A DNA stretch of 52,325 nucleotides from an uncultured Eubacteriales bacterium. GTDB taxonomy: Bacteria; Bacillota; Clostridia; Christensenellales; Borkfalkiaceae. The notes under the pieces were generated by a model. It made no database searches and was not told where the DNA came from. It worked only from the letters and a program-made list of their open reading frames with translations. The position numbers and the translations under genes are program-made. Where the stretch lies: positions 1 to 52,325 of the forward strand of contig URMT01000002.1 of assembly GCA_900549005.1 (NCBI GenBank), read 5' to 3'. Below, piece by piece: positions 8,760 to 16,585 of this stretch; within the stretch, counting starts at the first letter, position 1; each line of letters starts with the position of its first letter.

Positions 8760-9713
8760 ATGGAAGTGGGAAGAATAGAGGCTGTAAAAATCAGCAAAAA
8801 GCAGGCGGTAAAGTACGCGGCGACCGCCGCATATGATTACTGCGGCAAAGAGATTAAAAAGGCAAAATACCTTGGCGGCGGCTCGTTCGGCAGGGCGGTG
8901 CTCGTAAGTTTCAAAGACGGCTCTAAAATCGTTATAAAGCTGTTGCGCGCAAAAAATATGCTGGAAAAGGAAGTGCACGACTGTGCTCTGCTCGCGCAAA
9001 AGTGCCCCGTAAAGATGCCGTCTGTGCTGTTTTCCCGCAAGCGGGACGCAAAAATTCCGCTTGATTTGTATGCTATGGAGTACATAGAGGGCAACACGGC
9101 GCTGATGTCGCTCGGTATGCTGCTAATAAGCAGGCGGCGCTGCGAAAAATTCGCCGACGAGGTGACGACGGCCCTGCACGAACTACATAAAAATACCGCT
9201 GAAAAATTCGGCGACAGTATGCACCCCGATTGCGATGGCTGGCTCGATTTTTACAGGCCGTTTGCGCGGACCGTGCTCGACGAAGCAGAAAGGGCCCATT
9301 CGCAGGGCAAACTTTCCGCACACATAATCGGCGCGATGCGCGCGGCGTGGAGCAAGTTCGATATAATATTTTCTGAAAAGGTTGAAACAGCCTGCCTAAT
9401 TCACGGCGATTTGAACGTGGGCAACATAATGGTGGGCAAGGACTATAAGCTCACGGGGTTCATCGACCCGCTCAACTGTATGTATGCCGACAGGGAATAC
9501 GACCTGTTCCAGTTCGACAACCTCACGGGCAAGCACTTTTTCCTGCGCGAAACTTACACAAAAAAGTACGGCGCAAGCCGTTACTGTAAACAGAAGCTGG
9601 CGTTTTACGGGCTGTGGAACGAGGTCTACTGCTATATCAAATCGGGAGTGCTGGTAAATATTATAATGAATCCGCTCGTCAAAAATATGTTAAAGGCGGT
9701 GCAGGAGCTGTGA
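8760..9713 (+). CDS. APH-like small-molecule phosphotransferase
   Basis: A 317-residue protein with the choline/aminoglycoside kinase fold. A glycine-rich loop YLGGGSFGRAVLV lies near residue 40, the ATP-anchoring lysine in KIVIKLL about 20 residues later, the catalytic loop CLIHGDLNVGNIMV near 220 and the metal-binding Asp in GFIDPLNCMYADREYDL just after. Overall layout is like fructosamine/aminoglycoside kinases; the substrate cannot be read from the sequence. The gene overlaps the following hydrolase gene by 4 bases, so the two are translated together. Confidence 0.75.
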   Translation: MEVGRIEAVKISKKQAVKYAATAAYDYCGKEIKKAKYLGGGSFGRAVLVSFKDGSKIVIKLLRAKNMLEKEVHDCALLAQKCPVKMPSVLFSRKRDAKIPLDLYAMEYIEGNTALMSLGMLLISRRRCEKFADEVTTALHELHKNTAEKFGDSMHPDCDGWLDFYRPFARTVLDEAERAHSQGKLSAHIIGAMRAAWSKFDIIFSEKVETACLIHGDLNVGNIMVGKDYKLTGFIDPLNCMYADREYDLFQFDNLTGKHFFLRETYTKKYGASRYCKQKLAFYGLWNEVYCYIKSGVLVNIIMNPLVKNMLKAVQEL

Positions 9714-10630
9714 TTTCCCTTCGCGCGGCAATTTTAAGGGAGCTGATAAGGCTGTATACCTACCCGTACCGCAAAAGGCATATGTCTTTGTCGCGTTCTG
9801 TAAAGTTAAAGGGCGTAGGCTTTACCCCGCCGCGCGGGCTTGCCGTGCGCACTGAGGTGTTCGGCGGAGTACGTACAGAGGTCACTTACAACCCCTCCGC
9901 GGAAAATGCGGGAGGAAACATAATTCAGTTCCACGGCGGCGGACATACCGCGGCGATGAATAATATGTACCGCAAAGTTGCGTGCATTTATGCAAAGATG
10001 TGCAACTGCACCGTTTACAGCATCGACTACACCGCTGGGGAGGGACTTGTATACCCCGCCGTGCACGAACAATGCTTTGCCGCCTACCGCGCGATTGCTA
10101 AGGCGCTTGACGGCAAAAGTTTTATGGCAGCGGGCGACAGCTTCGGGGTAAATGTAATGCTTTACAGCCTTTTGAAGGCGCAAGGCGGCGGCCTGCCCTT
10201 ACCGCGCGGCGCGGTGTGTGTTTCGCCGTACGCCGATATGGCGGCCTCGGGCGAGTCTTACCGAATAAACTGCAAAAGCGACCCTATGTATTCGATTACG
10301 CGCGGGCAGAAGTTTGAGGACTACGAGCAAAAATTGAGGCGCATTTCGCCCTACTGCGGCAACACGCCGCTCACAGACCCTTACCTGTCGCCCGCCTATG
10401 CGAATTTTTGCGGACTGCCCGAAATTCTGATTGTCGGCGGCGGGTACGAAACTTCGGCAAGCGACTGCGAAATGCTGTGTGCGCGGGCCGCCGAAGCGGG
10501 CACTGGTGCGCGGTACATAAAGTGCGAAGGTATGTGGCACGATTTTTTATATATGTTTCCAAAATTAAAAGAGAGCAGAGAGGCGTGGAACGAGATAAAA
10601 AAATTTATTTGCGGCCATATTAAAATCTGA
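9710..10630 (+). CDS. Alpha/beta hydrolase, HSL-like esterase family
   Basis: About 306 residues. The oxyanion-hole HGGG motif is in FHGGGHTAA, the nucleophile elbow GDSFG in MAAGDSFGVNVML, and the C-terminal catalytic Asp/His pair in ETSASDCEML and EGMWHDFLY; this is the order of the hormone-sensitive-lipase (family IV) esterases. The start is taken as GTG 9710, which overlaps the upstream TGA (GTGA), with AGGAG slightly too close; ATG 9782 is an alternative that would lose an N-terminal helix. No signal peptide. The substrate is unknown. Cotranscription with the APH-like kinase suggests a shared small-molecule pathway. Confidence 0.78.
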   Translation: MISLRAAILRELIRLYTYPYRKRHMSLSRSVKLKGVGFTPPRGLAVRTEVFGGVRTEVTYNPSAENAGGNIIQFHGGGHTAAMNNMYRKVACIYAKMCNCTVYSIDYTAGEGLVYPAVHEQCFAAYRAIAKALDGKSFMAAGDSFGVNVMLYSLLKAQGGGLPLPRGAVCVSPYADMAASGESYRINCKSDPMYSITRGQKFEDYEQKLRRISPYCGNTPLTDPYLSPAYANFCGLPEILIVGGGYETSASDCEMLCARAAEAGTGARYIKCEGMWHDFLYMFPKLKESREAWNEIKKFICGHIKI

Positions 10631-10635
10631 TACAT

Positions 10636-10669
10636 AAAAAACGGGCGGCTGTTTTGCCGTCCGTTTTTT
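10636..10669. terminator. Bidirectional terminator between convergent genes
   Basis: A stem AAAAAACGGGCGGC pairing with GCCGTCCGTTTTTT around a 6-base loop. It has an A-run on one side and a T-run on the other, so it can serve both the hydrolase (+) and the MerR gene (-). Confidence 0.8.
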
Positions 10670-10697
10670 CATAATATATAAAGCTGATAAACAATCG

Positions 10698-11480
10698 TCA
10701 TTTTGTAATGGGAATCTGAACTTCGTATTTCCATTTGAGTATGCCTGTCAGCACTATTATTGCCACGCTGAAAGGCGGGTTGGCGCCGTATTTTTTCTGC
10801 GCCTCGCTGTAAAGCGCCTTTACGGTTTCGTCGTAATTTTCTTCGTAACATTCTGCGCACAGGTAGTTGCCCTGCGGCAGAATTTTTAATTCGTCCGTCT
10901 TTTCGTATTCCGAGCATACCGCAAACATTGCGCGGCCTTTGTCGGATGTGTAAATTCCTGCGGTATCTTCAAAACTGAATTTGTCCCTTATTTTTTCGTC
11001 AAGAAGGGCATAAAAGTGGCGGTGGTAGTTGTGCAGGTTGTCAACGGTGGGAACAGTAATGGTTTCGGCGGGAAGAATAACGCGCTCTTTCAGCTTCCTC
11101 AAAAAGTGTCCGCTGTGTTCGTCAATCCTCGCACTCATATCTGTATAAAATTTCTTTGCCCGCTCTATCCGCGCCCGTGCGTCTTTAAGCTGTTCAATTT
11201 TTTTGTCTGCCTTTAAAATTGCACCGTCGAGCGCCGAAACAATTGCGTTGAAATCTTCGAGGTCGAGCACCTTTTTTATCTCTTCCAAAGAAAGGTCCAT
11301 ATACCTTAGAGCTTTTATCGTGTTCAGCCGTACGATTTCGTTTTCTGAATAGTACCTGTAATTTGTCCACTTGTCTGTTTTGCAGGGGCGGACCAGTCCT
11401 ATTCTGTCGTAGTGGCGCAAAGTTTCTGCCGTAACGCCCACAATTTCAGCGGTCTGGCTTACCGTAAAAAATTTTTCCAT
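10698..11480 (-). CDS. MerR family transcriptional regulator with effector-binding domain
   Basis: About 260 residues. The N-terminal MerR winged HTH reads FFTVSQTAEIVGVTAETLRHYDRIGL, followed by the dimerisation coiled coil (about 80-115). The C-terminal half resembles a GyrI/BmrR-type ligand-binding domain (conserved YLCAECYEENYDETVKALYSEA). Start ATG 11480 is preferred because the conserved HTH begins there. It is divergent from a DUF4097 lipoprotein gene, and the promoter between them has the elongated spacer typical of MerR targets. Likely an activator responding to a small hydrophobic ligand; ligand unknown. Confidence 0.85.
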   Translation of the reverse strand: MEKFFTVSQTAEIVGVTAETLRHYDRIGLVRPCKTDKWTNYRYYSENEIVRLNTIKALRYMDLSLEEIKKVLDLEDFNAIVSALDGAILKADKKIEQLKDARARIERAKKFYTDMSARIDEHSGHFLRKLKERVILPAETITVPTVDNLHNYHRHFYALLDEKIRDKFSFEDTAGIYTSDKGRAMFAVCSEYEKTDELKILPQGNYLCAECYEENYDETVKALYSEAQKKYGANPPFSVAIIVLTGILKWKYEVQIPITK

Positions 11481-11497
11481 AAACTTAAAAATTTCTC

Positions 11498-11528
11498 TTG
11501 ACTTTTGTGTTACACAAAGGTTTAAACT
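11498..11528 (+). promoter_or_regulatory. MerR-type promoter with dyad in a 19-bp spacer
   Basis: TTGACT (11498-11503), a 19-base spacer, then TAAACT (11523-11528). Inside the spacer lies a perfect dyad TTTGTGTTACACAAA (11504-11518). MerR-family activators bind such a dyad in an over-long 19-20 bp spacer and twist the DNA to align the two boxes. The promoter points at the lipoprotein gene 11580 and the dyad is also upstream of the merR gene itself, so autoregulation is expected. Confidence 0.75.
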
Positions 11529-11579
11529 GATTTTACCATAAAGATAAAGCGAAGTCAATATTAAAGAAAGGAGTGTTTT

Positions 11580-12239
11580 ATGAAAAAGATTTTATTGTCA
11601 GTTATCGCGCTTATTGCAATGGCAGGCGCGCTTATTTTCGGCGGATGTTCTGAGCAGACTTTTGAAAGCAAAAGTTATTCGGTTGAGGCGGAAAAGGTCA
11701 GTTCGGTAAATATTGATGTTACTGACAGGACGGTTGAAATTGATACCTGGGAAGGCGACGGCATTGAGATTGAATATTTTGAGAGTGATAAGGAATACTA
11801 CAATATAACCGTAGACGAAAACGGCGGACTGAAAATGGAGCTGGTGCTCGATTATGAGTGGACAGATTATATAGGTTACAAGCCCGACGGAGAGTACAAA
11901 AAGATTATTGTAAAACTGCCCGCCGCCGATTATAAGAGCATTAACGTTACTACCACAAACGAAGACATCGACATTGGGGCAGTTTCTGCGGCGAGCGTAA
12001 GCCTTAATTCAAACGGAGGAAGCGTGCTTTTTGACGGCGTTGCCGCGGACAGCGCTGAATTTACGTCCAAAAACGGAAATATTTCGGGCACGCTTGCGGG
12101 CAGCATAGTTGATTATACAATAGAATGTACAATCAAAAAGGGCGAAACCAACGTAAATGACAGAACGGGAGGGACTAAAACGCTCAAACTCGACTGCAAC
12201 AACGGCGATATAGAAGTGGCGTTTGCCGAAGATAATTAA
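11580..12239 (+). CDS. DUF4097-type lipoprotein
   Basis: A 219-residue product with a lipoprotein signal (MKKILLSVIALIAMAGALIF then lipobox FGGC, Cys about residue 23). The rest is an all-beta DUF4097-like repeat region (VNIDVTDRTVEIDTWEGDGIEIEY, later DIDIGAVSAASVSLNSNGGS and GNISGTLAGS). It should be anchored to the outer face of the membrane. Function is not known; DUF4097 proteins often sit in envelope-stress operons. GAAAGGAG at 11566-11573 gives a strong start. Its promoter is the presumed target of the divergent MerR. Confidence 0.75.
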   Translation: MKKILLSVIALIAMAGALIFGGCSEQTFESKSYSVEAEKVSSVNIDVTDRTVEIDTWEGDGIEIEYFESDKEYYNITVDENGGLKMELVLDYEWTDYIGYKPDGEYKKIIVKLPAADYKSINVTTTNEDIDIGAVSAASVSLNSNGGSVLFDGVAADSAEFTSKNGNISGTLAGSIVDYTIECTIKKGETNVNDRTGGTKTLKLDCNNGDIEVAFAEDN

Positions 12240-12253
12240 AAGTTGAATAACAA

Positions 12254-12292
12254 AAAAAAGCGGTGCAAGGAAAAACCTTGCACCGCTTTTTT
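12254..12292. terminator. Strong terminator after the DUF4097 gene
   Basis: Seventeen-base arms (AAAAAAGCGGTGCAAGG / CCTTGCACCGCTTTTTT) around a 5-base A loop. On the opposite strand it also ends the tRNA-Leu(CAG) downstream element, preceded by a second copy of the tRNA 3' sequence ATCCGCACC. Confidence 0.85.
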
Positions 12293-12322
12293 GGTGCGGA
12301 TAAAGGTAATTTAATGCGGGAT

Positions 12323-12461
12323 AACAGGAGTTGCGCCTTTGGCGGCGCGCCCCGGTGAACAGCGGGTATCCGCTGTTCAGTTTGCGTGTCAGAATTTCAA
12401 TATTATTAGTTCGCACGCAAACCGCTCGCTCTCGCTCGCGCCTCCACCTTCAACTCCTGTT
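12323..12461 (-). repeat. tRNA-mirroring element A, downstream of tRNA-Leu(CAG)
   Basis: Reading the minus strand away from the tRNA: after the tRNA terminator comes ATAACAGGAGTTGAA (inverted copy of the tRNA T-arm/acceptor, at 12449-12463), a core with GGAGGCGCGAGCGAGAG, a stem GTTTGCGTG/CACGCAAAC, a 9-bp hairpin GAACAGCGG/CCGCTGTTC (12358-12379), GGCGCGCCGCCAAAGGCG, and then a direct copy CAACTCCTGTTATCC of the tRNA 3' end (12319-12333). The core is shared with element B and parts with element C. No ORF is inside. It could be a small tRNA-site integrated element or a structured RNA. Confidence 0.75.
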
Positions 12462-12478
12462 ATGTTACAAATACATAT

Positions 12479-12522
12479 ACCAATAAAAAGAGGCAAGGAA
12501 CACCTTGCCTCTTTTTATTGGT
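12479..12522 (-). terminator. tRNA-Leu(CAG) terminator containing the CCA end
   Basis: A perfect 20-base inverted repeat around a 4-base loop. On the minus strand the left arm starts with the ACCA of the mature tRNA 3' end and continues through a run of A and GAGGCAAGG; the right arm ends TTTTTATTGGT. The T-rich stretch serves as terminator. The tRNA's own CCA is thus part of the hairpin. Confidence 0.8.
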
Positions 12523-12601
12523 GCGGATAACAGGAGTTGAACCTGCACGGTCGCCCACAGGAACCTGAAACCTGCGCGTCTGCCAATTCCGCCATATCCG
12601 C
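12519..12601 (-). tRNA. tRNA-Leu(CAG)
   Basis: Type II tRNA of 83 nt with encoded CCA. Acceptor GCGGATA pairs perfectly with TATCCGC, D-arm GCGGAATTGGCAGACGC is the leucine type, anticodon loop TTCAGGT gives anticodon CAG, and the T-loop is TTCAACT. The anticodon stem CAGGT/TCCTG has a U-U mismatch at the loop-closing position (31-39), unusual but in an otherwise regular molecule. It decodes CUG. Confidence 0.88.
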
Positions 12602-12750
12602 ATTCTATATACAGCGCGGCTGCCCGCACCATATCCGCATTCTATATACAGCGCGTCTGCCCGCGCCATATCCGCATTCTATATACAGCGCGTCTGCCCG
12701 CGCCATATCCGCATTTAAATTTATAGCGCGTCCGCCTGCGCCATATCCGC
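12602..12750 (-). repeat. Four 37-bp tandem units copied from the tRNA-Leu 5' end
   Basis: Units at 12602-12638, 12639-12675, 12676-12712 and 12713-12750 (last one 38 bp and diverged). On the minus strand each begins GCGGATATGGCG, as the tRNA does, continues GGGCAGACGCGC (the D-arm 3' part) and ends with an AT-rich TATATAGAAT. The period also fits the junction with the real tRNA, whose 5' end is one period after the unit before it. The units lie between the promoter and the mature tRNA, so they are in its 5' leader. Confidence 0.85.
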
Positions 12751-12763
12751 AAAAACAGTAAAT

Positions 12764-12792
12764 ATTATAATGACTTTTTTGTGCAAAGTCAA
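12764..12792 (-). promoter_or_regulatory. Promoter for the repeat leader and tRNA-Leu(CAG)
   Basis: On the minus strand TTGACT (12792-12787), 17-base spacer, TATAAT (12769-12764). Transcription would start near 12757, just before the first 37-bp unit, giving a precursor with about 155 nt of repeated 5' leader. Confidence 0.8.
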
Positions 12793-13116
12793 GCTATATT
12801 GCACCGTTTTGCGTCACTTAATCAAAGAAAGAATAACATTAAGTATTCTTTGAATCGCAGAAAGAATTGTATAATGATTGAGAATAAGCCGTAGCGGGAT
12901 TTTTGCCGACTTATGTAAATGTATTTAATTCACAGATACGCACGCCGCATTGTTTTGTTTTAACTGTTTTTTATTGAACATAACATAAATTCTCTTTTCA
13001 AAATTTTCACGTTTGCGCACTTGCTATCTCATTATATATTTGATAAAATTTAATCGATAAAAAAATTACGATATATTTACAAACAATCGTACAAAATTAT
13101 TTCTAAGGAGATAGAT
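12793..13116 (+). promoter_or_regulatory. adhE upstream region with promoter
   Basis: A 324-base AT-rich noncoding stretch. A good promoter is TTGCTA (13021-13026), 17 bases, TAAAAT (13044-13049), 70 bases before adhE. A dyad TACGAT/ATCGTA lies downstream of it at about 13068-13092, in a position to act as an operator, and an inverted repeat AAAGAAT/ATTCTTT is near 12826-12852. I could not find a convincing Rex box (TTGTTA-N6-TTAACAA), which commonly controls adhE. Confidence 0.6.
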
Positions 13117-15726
13117 ATGGAGTTCAAGTTTACTTACGACATCTGCGACAGCGTTGAAAAACTCGAAGAGCAGATAAAGAGAGTAAGGGAAGCGCAGAAG
13201 ATTTTTTCTACCTACACCCAGGAACAGGTAGATAAAATTTTCCTCGCGTGCGCAATTGCGGCCAACAAGGCGAGGATACCCCTTGCAAAGCTCGCCGTGC
13301 AGGAGACGGGTATGGGCGTAGTTGAAGATAAAGTCATAAAGAACAACTATGCCGCCGAATATATTTACAACAAATATAAGTTTGTAAAGACCTGTGGCGT
13401 TATTGAGGAAGACAAGGCCTACGGCTTCAAAAAGATTGCCGAGCCCATCGGCCTCATTTCGGCTGTAATTCCCACCACGAACCCCACGTCTACGGCAATA
13501 TTCAAAACGCTCATCTGCCTTAAAACGCGCAACGGCGTTATAATAAGCCCCCATCCCCGCGCAAAGGAGAGCACGATTGCCGCTGCAAAAGTAGTTTACG
13601 AAGCGGCGGTAGAGGCAGGCGCGCCCGAAGGCATCATCGGCTGGATAGACAGGCCTTCGCTTGAAATGACCAACCTTCTTATGACCGAGTCCGATACAAT
13701 TCTTGCAACGGGCGGCCCCGGAATGGTAAAGGCGGCGTATTCGAGCGGCAAGCCCGCACTCGGCGTAGGCGCGGGCAACACCCCCGCAATCATCGACGAA
13801 AGCGCTGACATTCTGCTTGCCGTAAGCTCGATAATTCATTCCAAGACTTTCGATAACGGTATGATTTGCGCTTCGGAACAGTCGGTGATTGTTGCAGACA
13901 AAATCTATGACAAGGTTAAAAAGGAGTTTGCTTACCGCGGCTGCTACTTCCTCAATCCCGAAGAGACCGAAAAGGTAAGAAAGACCATAATCATAAACGG
14001 CGCGCTCAACGCCAAGATTGTAGGCCAGAGCGCATACACGATTGCAAAACTTGCAGACGTAAAAGTACCCGAAAGCACCAAGATTCTGATAGGCGAAGTT
14101 GAGTCGGTGGATATATCCGAAGAGTTCGCGCACGAAAAACTTTCGCCCGTGCTTGCAATGTACAGGGCAAAGGACTTTGCCGACGCGCTGAACAAGGCCG
14201 AAAGGCTGATTGCCGACGGCGGCTTCGGTCACACTTCGTCCATTTACCTCAACGTAAATACCGCAAAAGACAGGCTTGACGAATTCAGCGAGAGGATGAA
14301 GACTTGCCGTATACTCGTCAACACACCTTCTTCGCAGGGCGGCATAGGCGACTTATACAACTTCAAGCTCGCGCCTTCGCTCACGCTCGGGTGCGGCAGC
14401 TGGGGCGGCAACTCCGTATCAGAAAACGTCGGCATAAAACATCTTCTTAACGTTAAATCTGTTGCCGAGAGGAGGGAAAATATGCTTTGGTTCAGAGCGC
14501 CTCAGAAAGTATATATCAAGAAGGGCTGCCTGCCCGTAGCTCTTGACGAGCTCAAAACGGTAATGGGCAAAAAGAAAGCCTTCATCGTAACCGACAGCTT
14601 CCTTTACAAGAGCGGTTTCACAAAGTGCATAACCGACAAACTCGACGAGATGGGCATCGCTCACGACACGTTCTTCGACGTCGCTCCCGACCCCACGCTT
14701 GCGTGCGCTTTGGAGGGCGTTGCTCAGATGAGAAATTTCGAGCCCGACACGATAATCGCACTCGGCGGCGGCTCTGCAATGGACGCAGCCAAGATAATGT
14801 GGGTGCTGTATGAACATCCCGAAGCCGACTTCCTTGATATGGCGATGCGCTTTATCGATATCCGCAAGAGGGTTTACACCTTCCCCAAGATGGGCGAAAA
14901 GGCATACTTTATCGCCATTCCCACCTCGGCGGGCACGGGTTCGGAAGTTACGCCGTTTGCAGTAATAACCGACGAAAAGACGGGCGTTAAATATCCCCTT
15001 GCAGACTACGAGCTGATGCCCAATATGGCGATTGTTGATACCGACCTTCATATGTCGGCGCCCAAGGGCCTCACTTCCGCATCGGGTATAGACGCGGTTA
15101 CCCACGCTCTCGAAGCGTATGCCTCGGTAATGGCCACCGACTATACCGACGGCCTTGCAATCCAGGCGCTCAAAGTTATATTCAAGTATCTTCCCCGCGC
15201 ATACGAAAACGGCCAGACGGACGTTGAGGCGAGGGAGAAGATGGCCAACGCCGCAACTATGGCGGGTATGGCGTTTGCCAATGCCTTCCTCGGCGTATGC
15301 CACTCGATGGCGCACAAGCTCGGTGCATTCCATCACCTGCCCCACGGCATTGCGAACGCGCTTATGATAGACGAAGTTCTGCGCTTCAACGCGGCGGAAG
15401 CTCCCGCAAAGATGGGCACGTTCAGCCAGTACGACCATCCCAAGACGTTAAGGCGCTATGCCGAAGTTGCCGAAGCGCTCGGCCTCGGCGGCAAAACCGA
15501 TAAAGATAAACTTGAAAACCTCATCAAGGCCATCGACGAACTTAAAGCCAAAATCGGCATAAAGAAGACCATAAAGGAATACGGCGTAGACGAACAGGAT
15601 TTCCTTGCAAGGCTCGACGATATGGTTGAACAGGCATTCGACGACCAGTGCACGGGCGCAAATCCCCGTTATCCTTTGATGAGCGAAATCAAGCAGATGT
15701 ATCTCAATGCTTACTACGGTAAATAA
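13117..15726 (+). CDS. adhE: Bifunctional acetaldehyde-CoA / alcohol dehydrogenase
   Basis: An 869-residue two-domain enzyme reducing acetyl-CoA to acetaldehyde and then ethanol with NADH; members polymerise into spirosomes. The N-terminal CoA-acylating aldehyde dehydrogenase (about 1-440) has the catalytic Cys in DNGMICASEQSVIV and ATGGPGMV. The C-terminal iron-dependent alcohol dehydrogenase (about 450-869) has the cofactor motif ALGGGSAMDAAK, SAGTGSEVTPFAV and the iron ligands in HSMAHKLGAFHHLPHG. The length is normal for the family. AAGGAG precedes ATG 13117. It is followed closely by a kinase-like gene in the same direction. Confidence 0.97.
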   Translation: MEFKFTYDICDSVEKLEEQIKRVREAQKIFSTYTQEQVDKIFLACAIAANKARIPLAKLAVQETGMGVVEDKVIKNNYAAEYIYNKYKFVKTCGVIEEDKAYGFKKIAEPIGLISAVIPTTNPTSTAIFKTLICLKTRNGVIISPHPRAKESTIAAAKVVYEAAVEAGAPEGIIGWIDRPSLEMTNLLMTESDTILATGGPGMVKAAYSSGKPALGVGAGNTPAIIDESADILLAVSSIIHSKTFDNGMICASEQSVIVADKIYDKVKKEFAYRGCYFLNPEETEKVRKTIIINGALNAKIVGQSAYTIAKLADVKVPESTKILIGEVESVDISEEFAHEKLSPVLAMYRAKDFADALNKAERLIADGGFGHTSSIYLNVNTAKDRLDEFSERMKTCRILVNTPSSQGGIGDLYNFKLAPSLTLGCGSWGGNSVSENVGIKHLLNVKSVAERRENMLWFRAPQKVYIKKGCLPVALDELKTVMGKKKAFIVTDSFLYKSGFTKCITDKLDEMGIAHDTFFDVAPDPTLACALEGVAQMRNFEPDTIIALGGGSAMDAAKIMWVLYEHPEADFLDMAMRFIDIRKRVYTFPKMGEKAYFIAIPTSAGTGSEVTPFAVITDEKTGVKYPLADYELMPNMAIVDTDLHMSAPKGLTSASGIDAVTHALEAYASVMATDYTDGLAIQALKVIFKYLPRAYENGQTDVEAREKMANAATMAGMAFANAFLGVCHSMAHKLGAFHHLPHGIANALMIDEVLRFNAAEAPAKMGTFSQYDHPKTLRRYAEVAEALGLGGKTDKDKLENLIKAIDELKAKIGIKKTIKEYGVDEQDFLARLDDMVEQAFDDQCTGANPRYPLMSEIKQMYLNAYYGK

Positions 15727-15741
15727 TAGGAGGAAAATGTA

Positions 15742-16491
15742 ATGAGCAACGATAAAATAGTGGTTGAAAGACCCGGCAAAAAGATTTACAGGGACGGCGA
15801 CAAACTTGTAAAGCTCTTCGATAAGGGCTATTCCAAGGCAGACATACTCAACGAGGCGCTCAACCAGGCGCGCGTTGAAGAGACCGACCTCAACATACCC
15901 AAAATAACAGAAGTTTCGGTAGTGGACGGCTGCTGGTCGATTACGATGGACTATATCGAGGGCACGACTTTGGAGCAGCTTATGAACGACCACCCCGAAA
16001 AGATTGACGAATATCTCGACATATTCGTAGACATTCAGAAGAACGTTCAGTCCAAACGCGTGCCCCTTCTGAATATGCTTATCGAAAAGATGCACCGCAA
16101 GATAAGCGCCGCCGATATCGACGCTACCACCCGCTACGACCTGCACACCAGGCTCAACGGTATGAAGAGGCATATTAAGCTCTGCCACGGCGACTTCAAC
16201 CCCAGCAACATAATCATAACCGCCGACGGCACGCCCTACATAATCGACTGGGCGCACGCAACCCAGGGCAATGCCGCCGCAGACGCAGCGCGCACCTACC
16301 TTCTTTTCTACCTGCAAGGCAAAAACGAGATTGGCGACAAGTACCTCAAACTGTTCTGCAAGAAGACGGATACCGCCATTCAGTACGTGCAAAAGTGGAT
16401 ACCCATCGTTGCGGCTTCCCGTCTTGTAAAGGCGCCCGAGGATGAAAAGGAATTCCTTATGCGCTGGATAGACGTTGTAGACTACGAATAA
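15742..16491 (+). CDS. APH-family kinase, TIGR02172-like
   Basis: A 249-residue protein with the aminoglycoside-phosphotransferase-like kinase fold: an N-terminal lobe beginning KIYRDGDKLVKLFDKGYSK with the ATP-binding Lys, catalytic loop LCHGDFNPSNIII at about 150 and metal-binding Asp in TPYIIDWAHATQG. It resembles the Fibrobacter/Clostridia TIGR02172 group, whose substrate is unknown. It lies 15 bases after adhE with GGAGG as ribosome-binding site, so it is probably expressed with adhE. Confidence 0.8.
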   Translation: MSNDKIVVERPGKKIYRDGDKLVKLFDKGYSKADILNEALNQARVEETDLNIPKITEVSVVDGCWSITMDYIEGTTLEQLMNDHPEKIDEYLDIFVDIQKNVQSKRVPLLNMLIEKMHRKISAADIDATTRYDLHTRLNGMKRHIKLCHGDFNPSNIIITADGTPYIIDWAHATQGNAAADAARTYLLFYLQGKNEIGDKYLKLFCKKTDTAIQYVQKWIPIVAASRLVKAPEDEKEFLMRWIDVVDYE

Positions 16492-16516
16492 TAGTAAATT
16501 ATGCAATAAAATAATT

Positions 16517-16548
16517 TAAGGCTTGCGTAAAAGCAAGCCTTATTTTGT
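16517..16548 (+). terminator. Terminator of the adhE unit
   Basis: TAAGGCTTGC and GCAAGCCTTA around a 6-base loop, followed by TTTTG. Confidence 0.8.
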
Positions 16549-16577
16549 TGTTATCTGCAAAATTTTTGTGATATAAT
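16548..16577 (+). promoter_or_regulatory. Promoter placing the +1 at the start codon of 16586
   Basis: TTGTTA (16548-16553), 18-base spacer, TATAAT (16572-16577). Only 8 bases separate the -10 box from ATG 16586 and no ribosome-binding site exists, so the mRNA is probably leaderless. Confidence 0.65.
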
Positions 16578-16585
16578 ATTTTGCA

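Noticed and set aside
12537..12761. 74-residue ORF over the tRNA and its 37-bp repeats
   Set aside because: It is an artefact of the repeat array: the peptide is periodic, overlaps the tRNA on the other strand and has no ribosome-binding site.
12950..13000. Rex operator upstream of adhE
   Set aside because: The stretch TTGTTTTAACTG...GAACATAACA only loosely resembles TTGTTA-N6-TTAACAA and the spacing is wrong.
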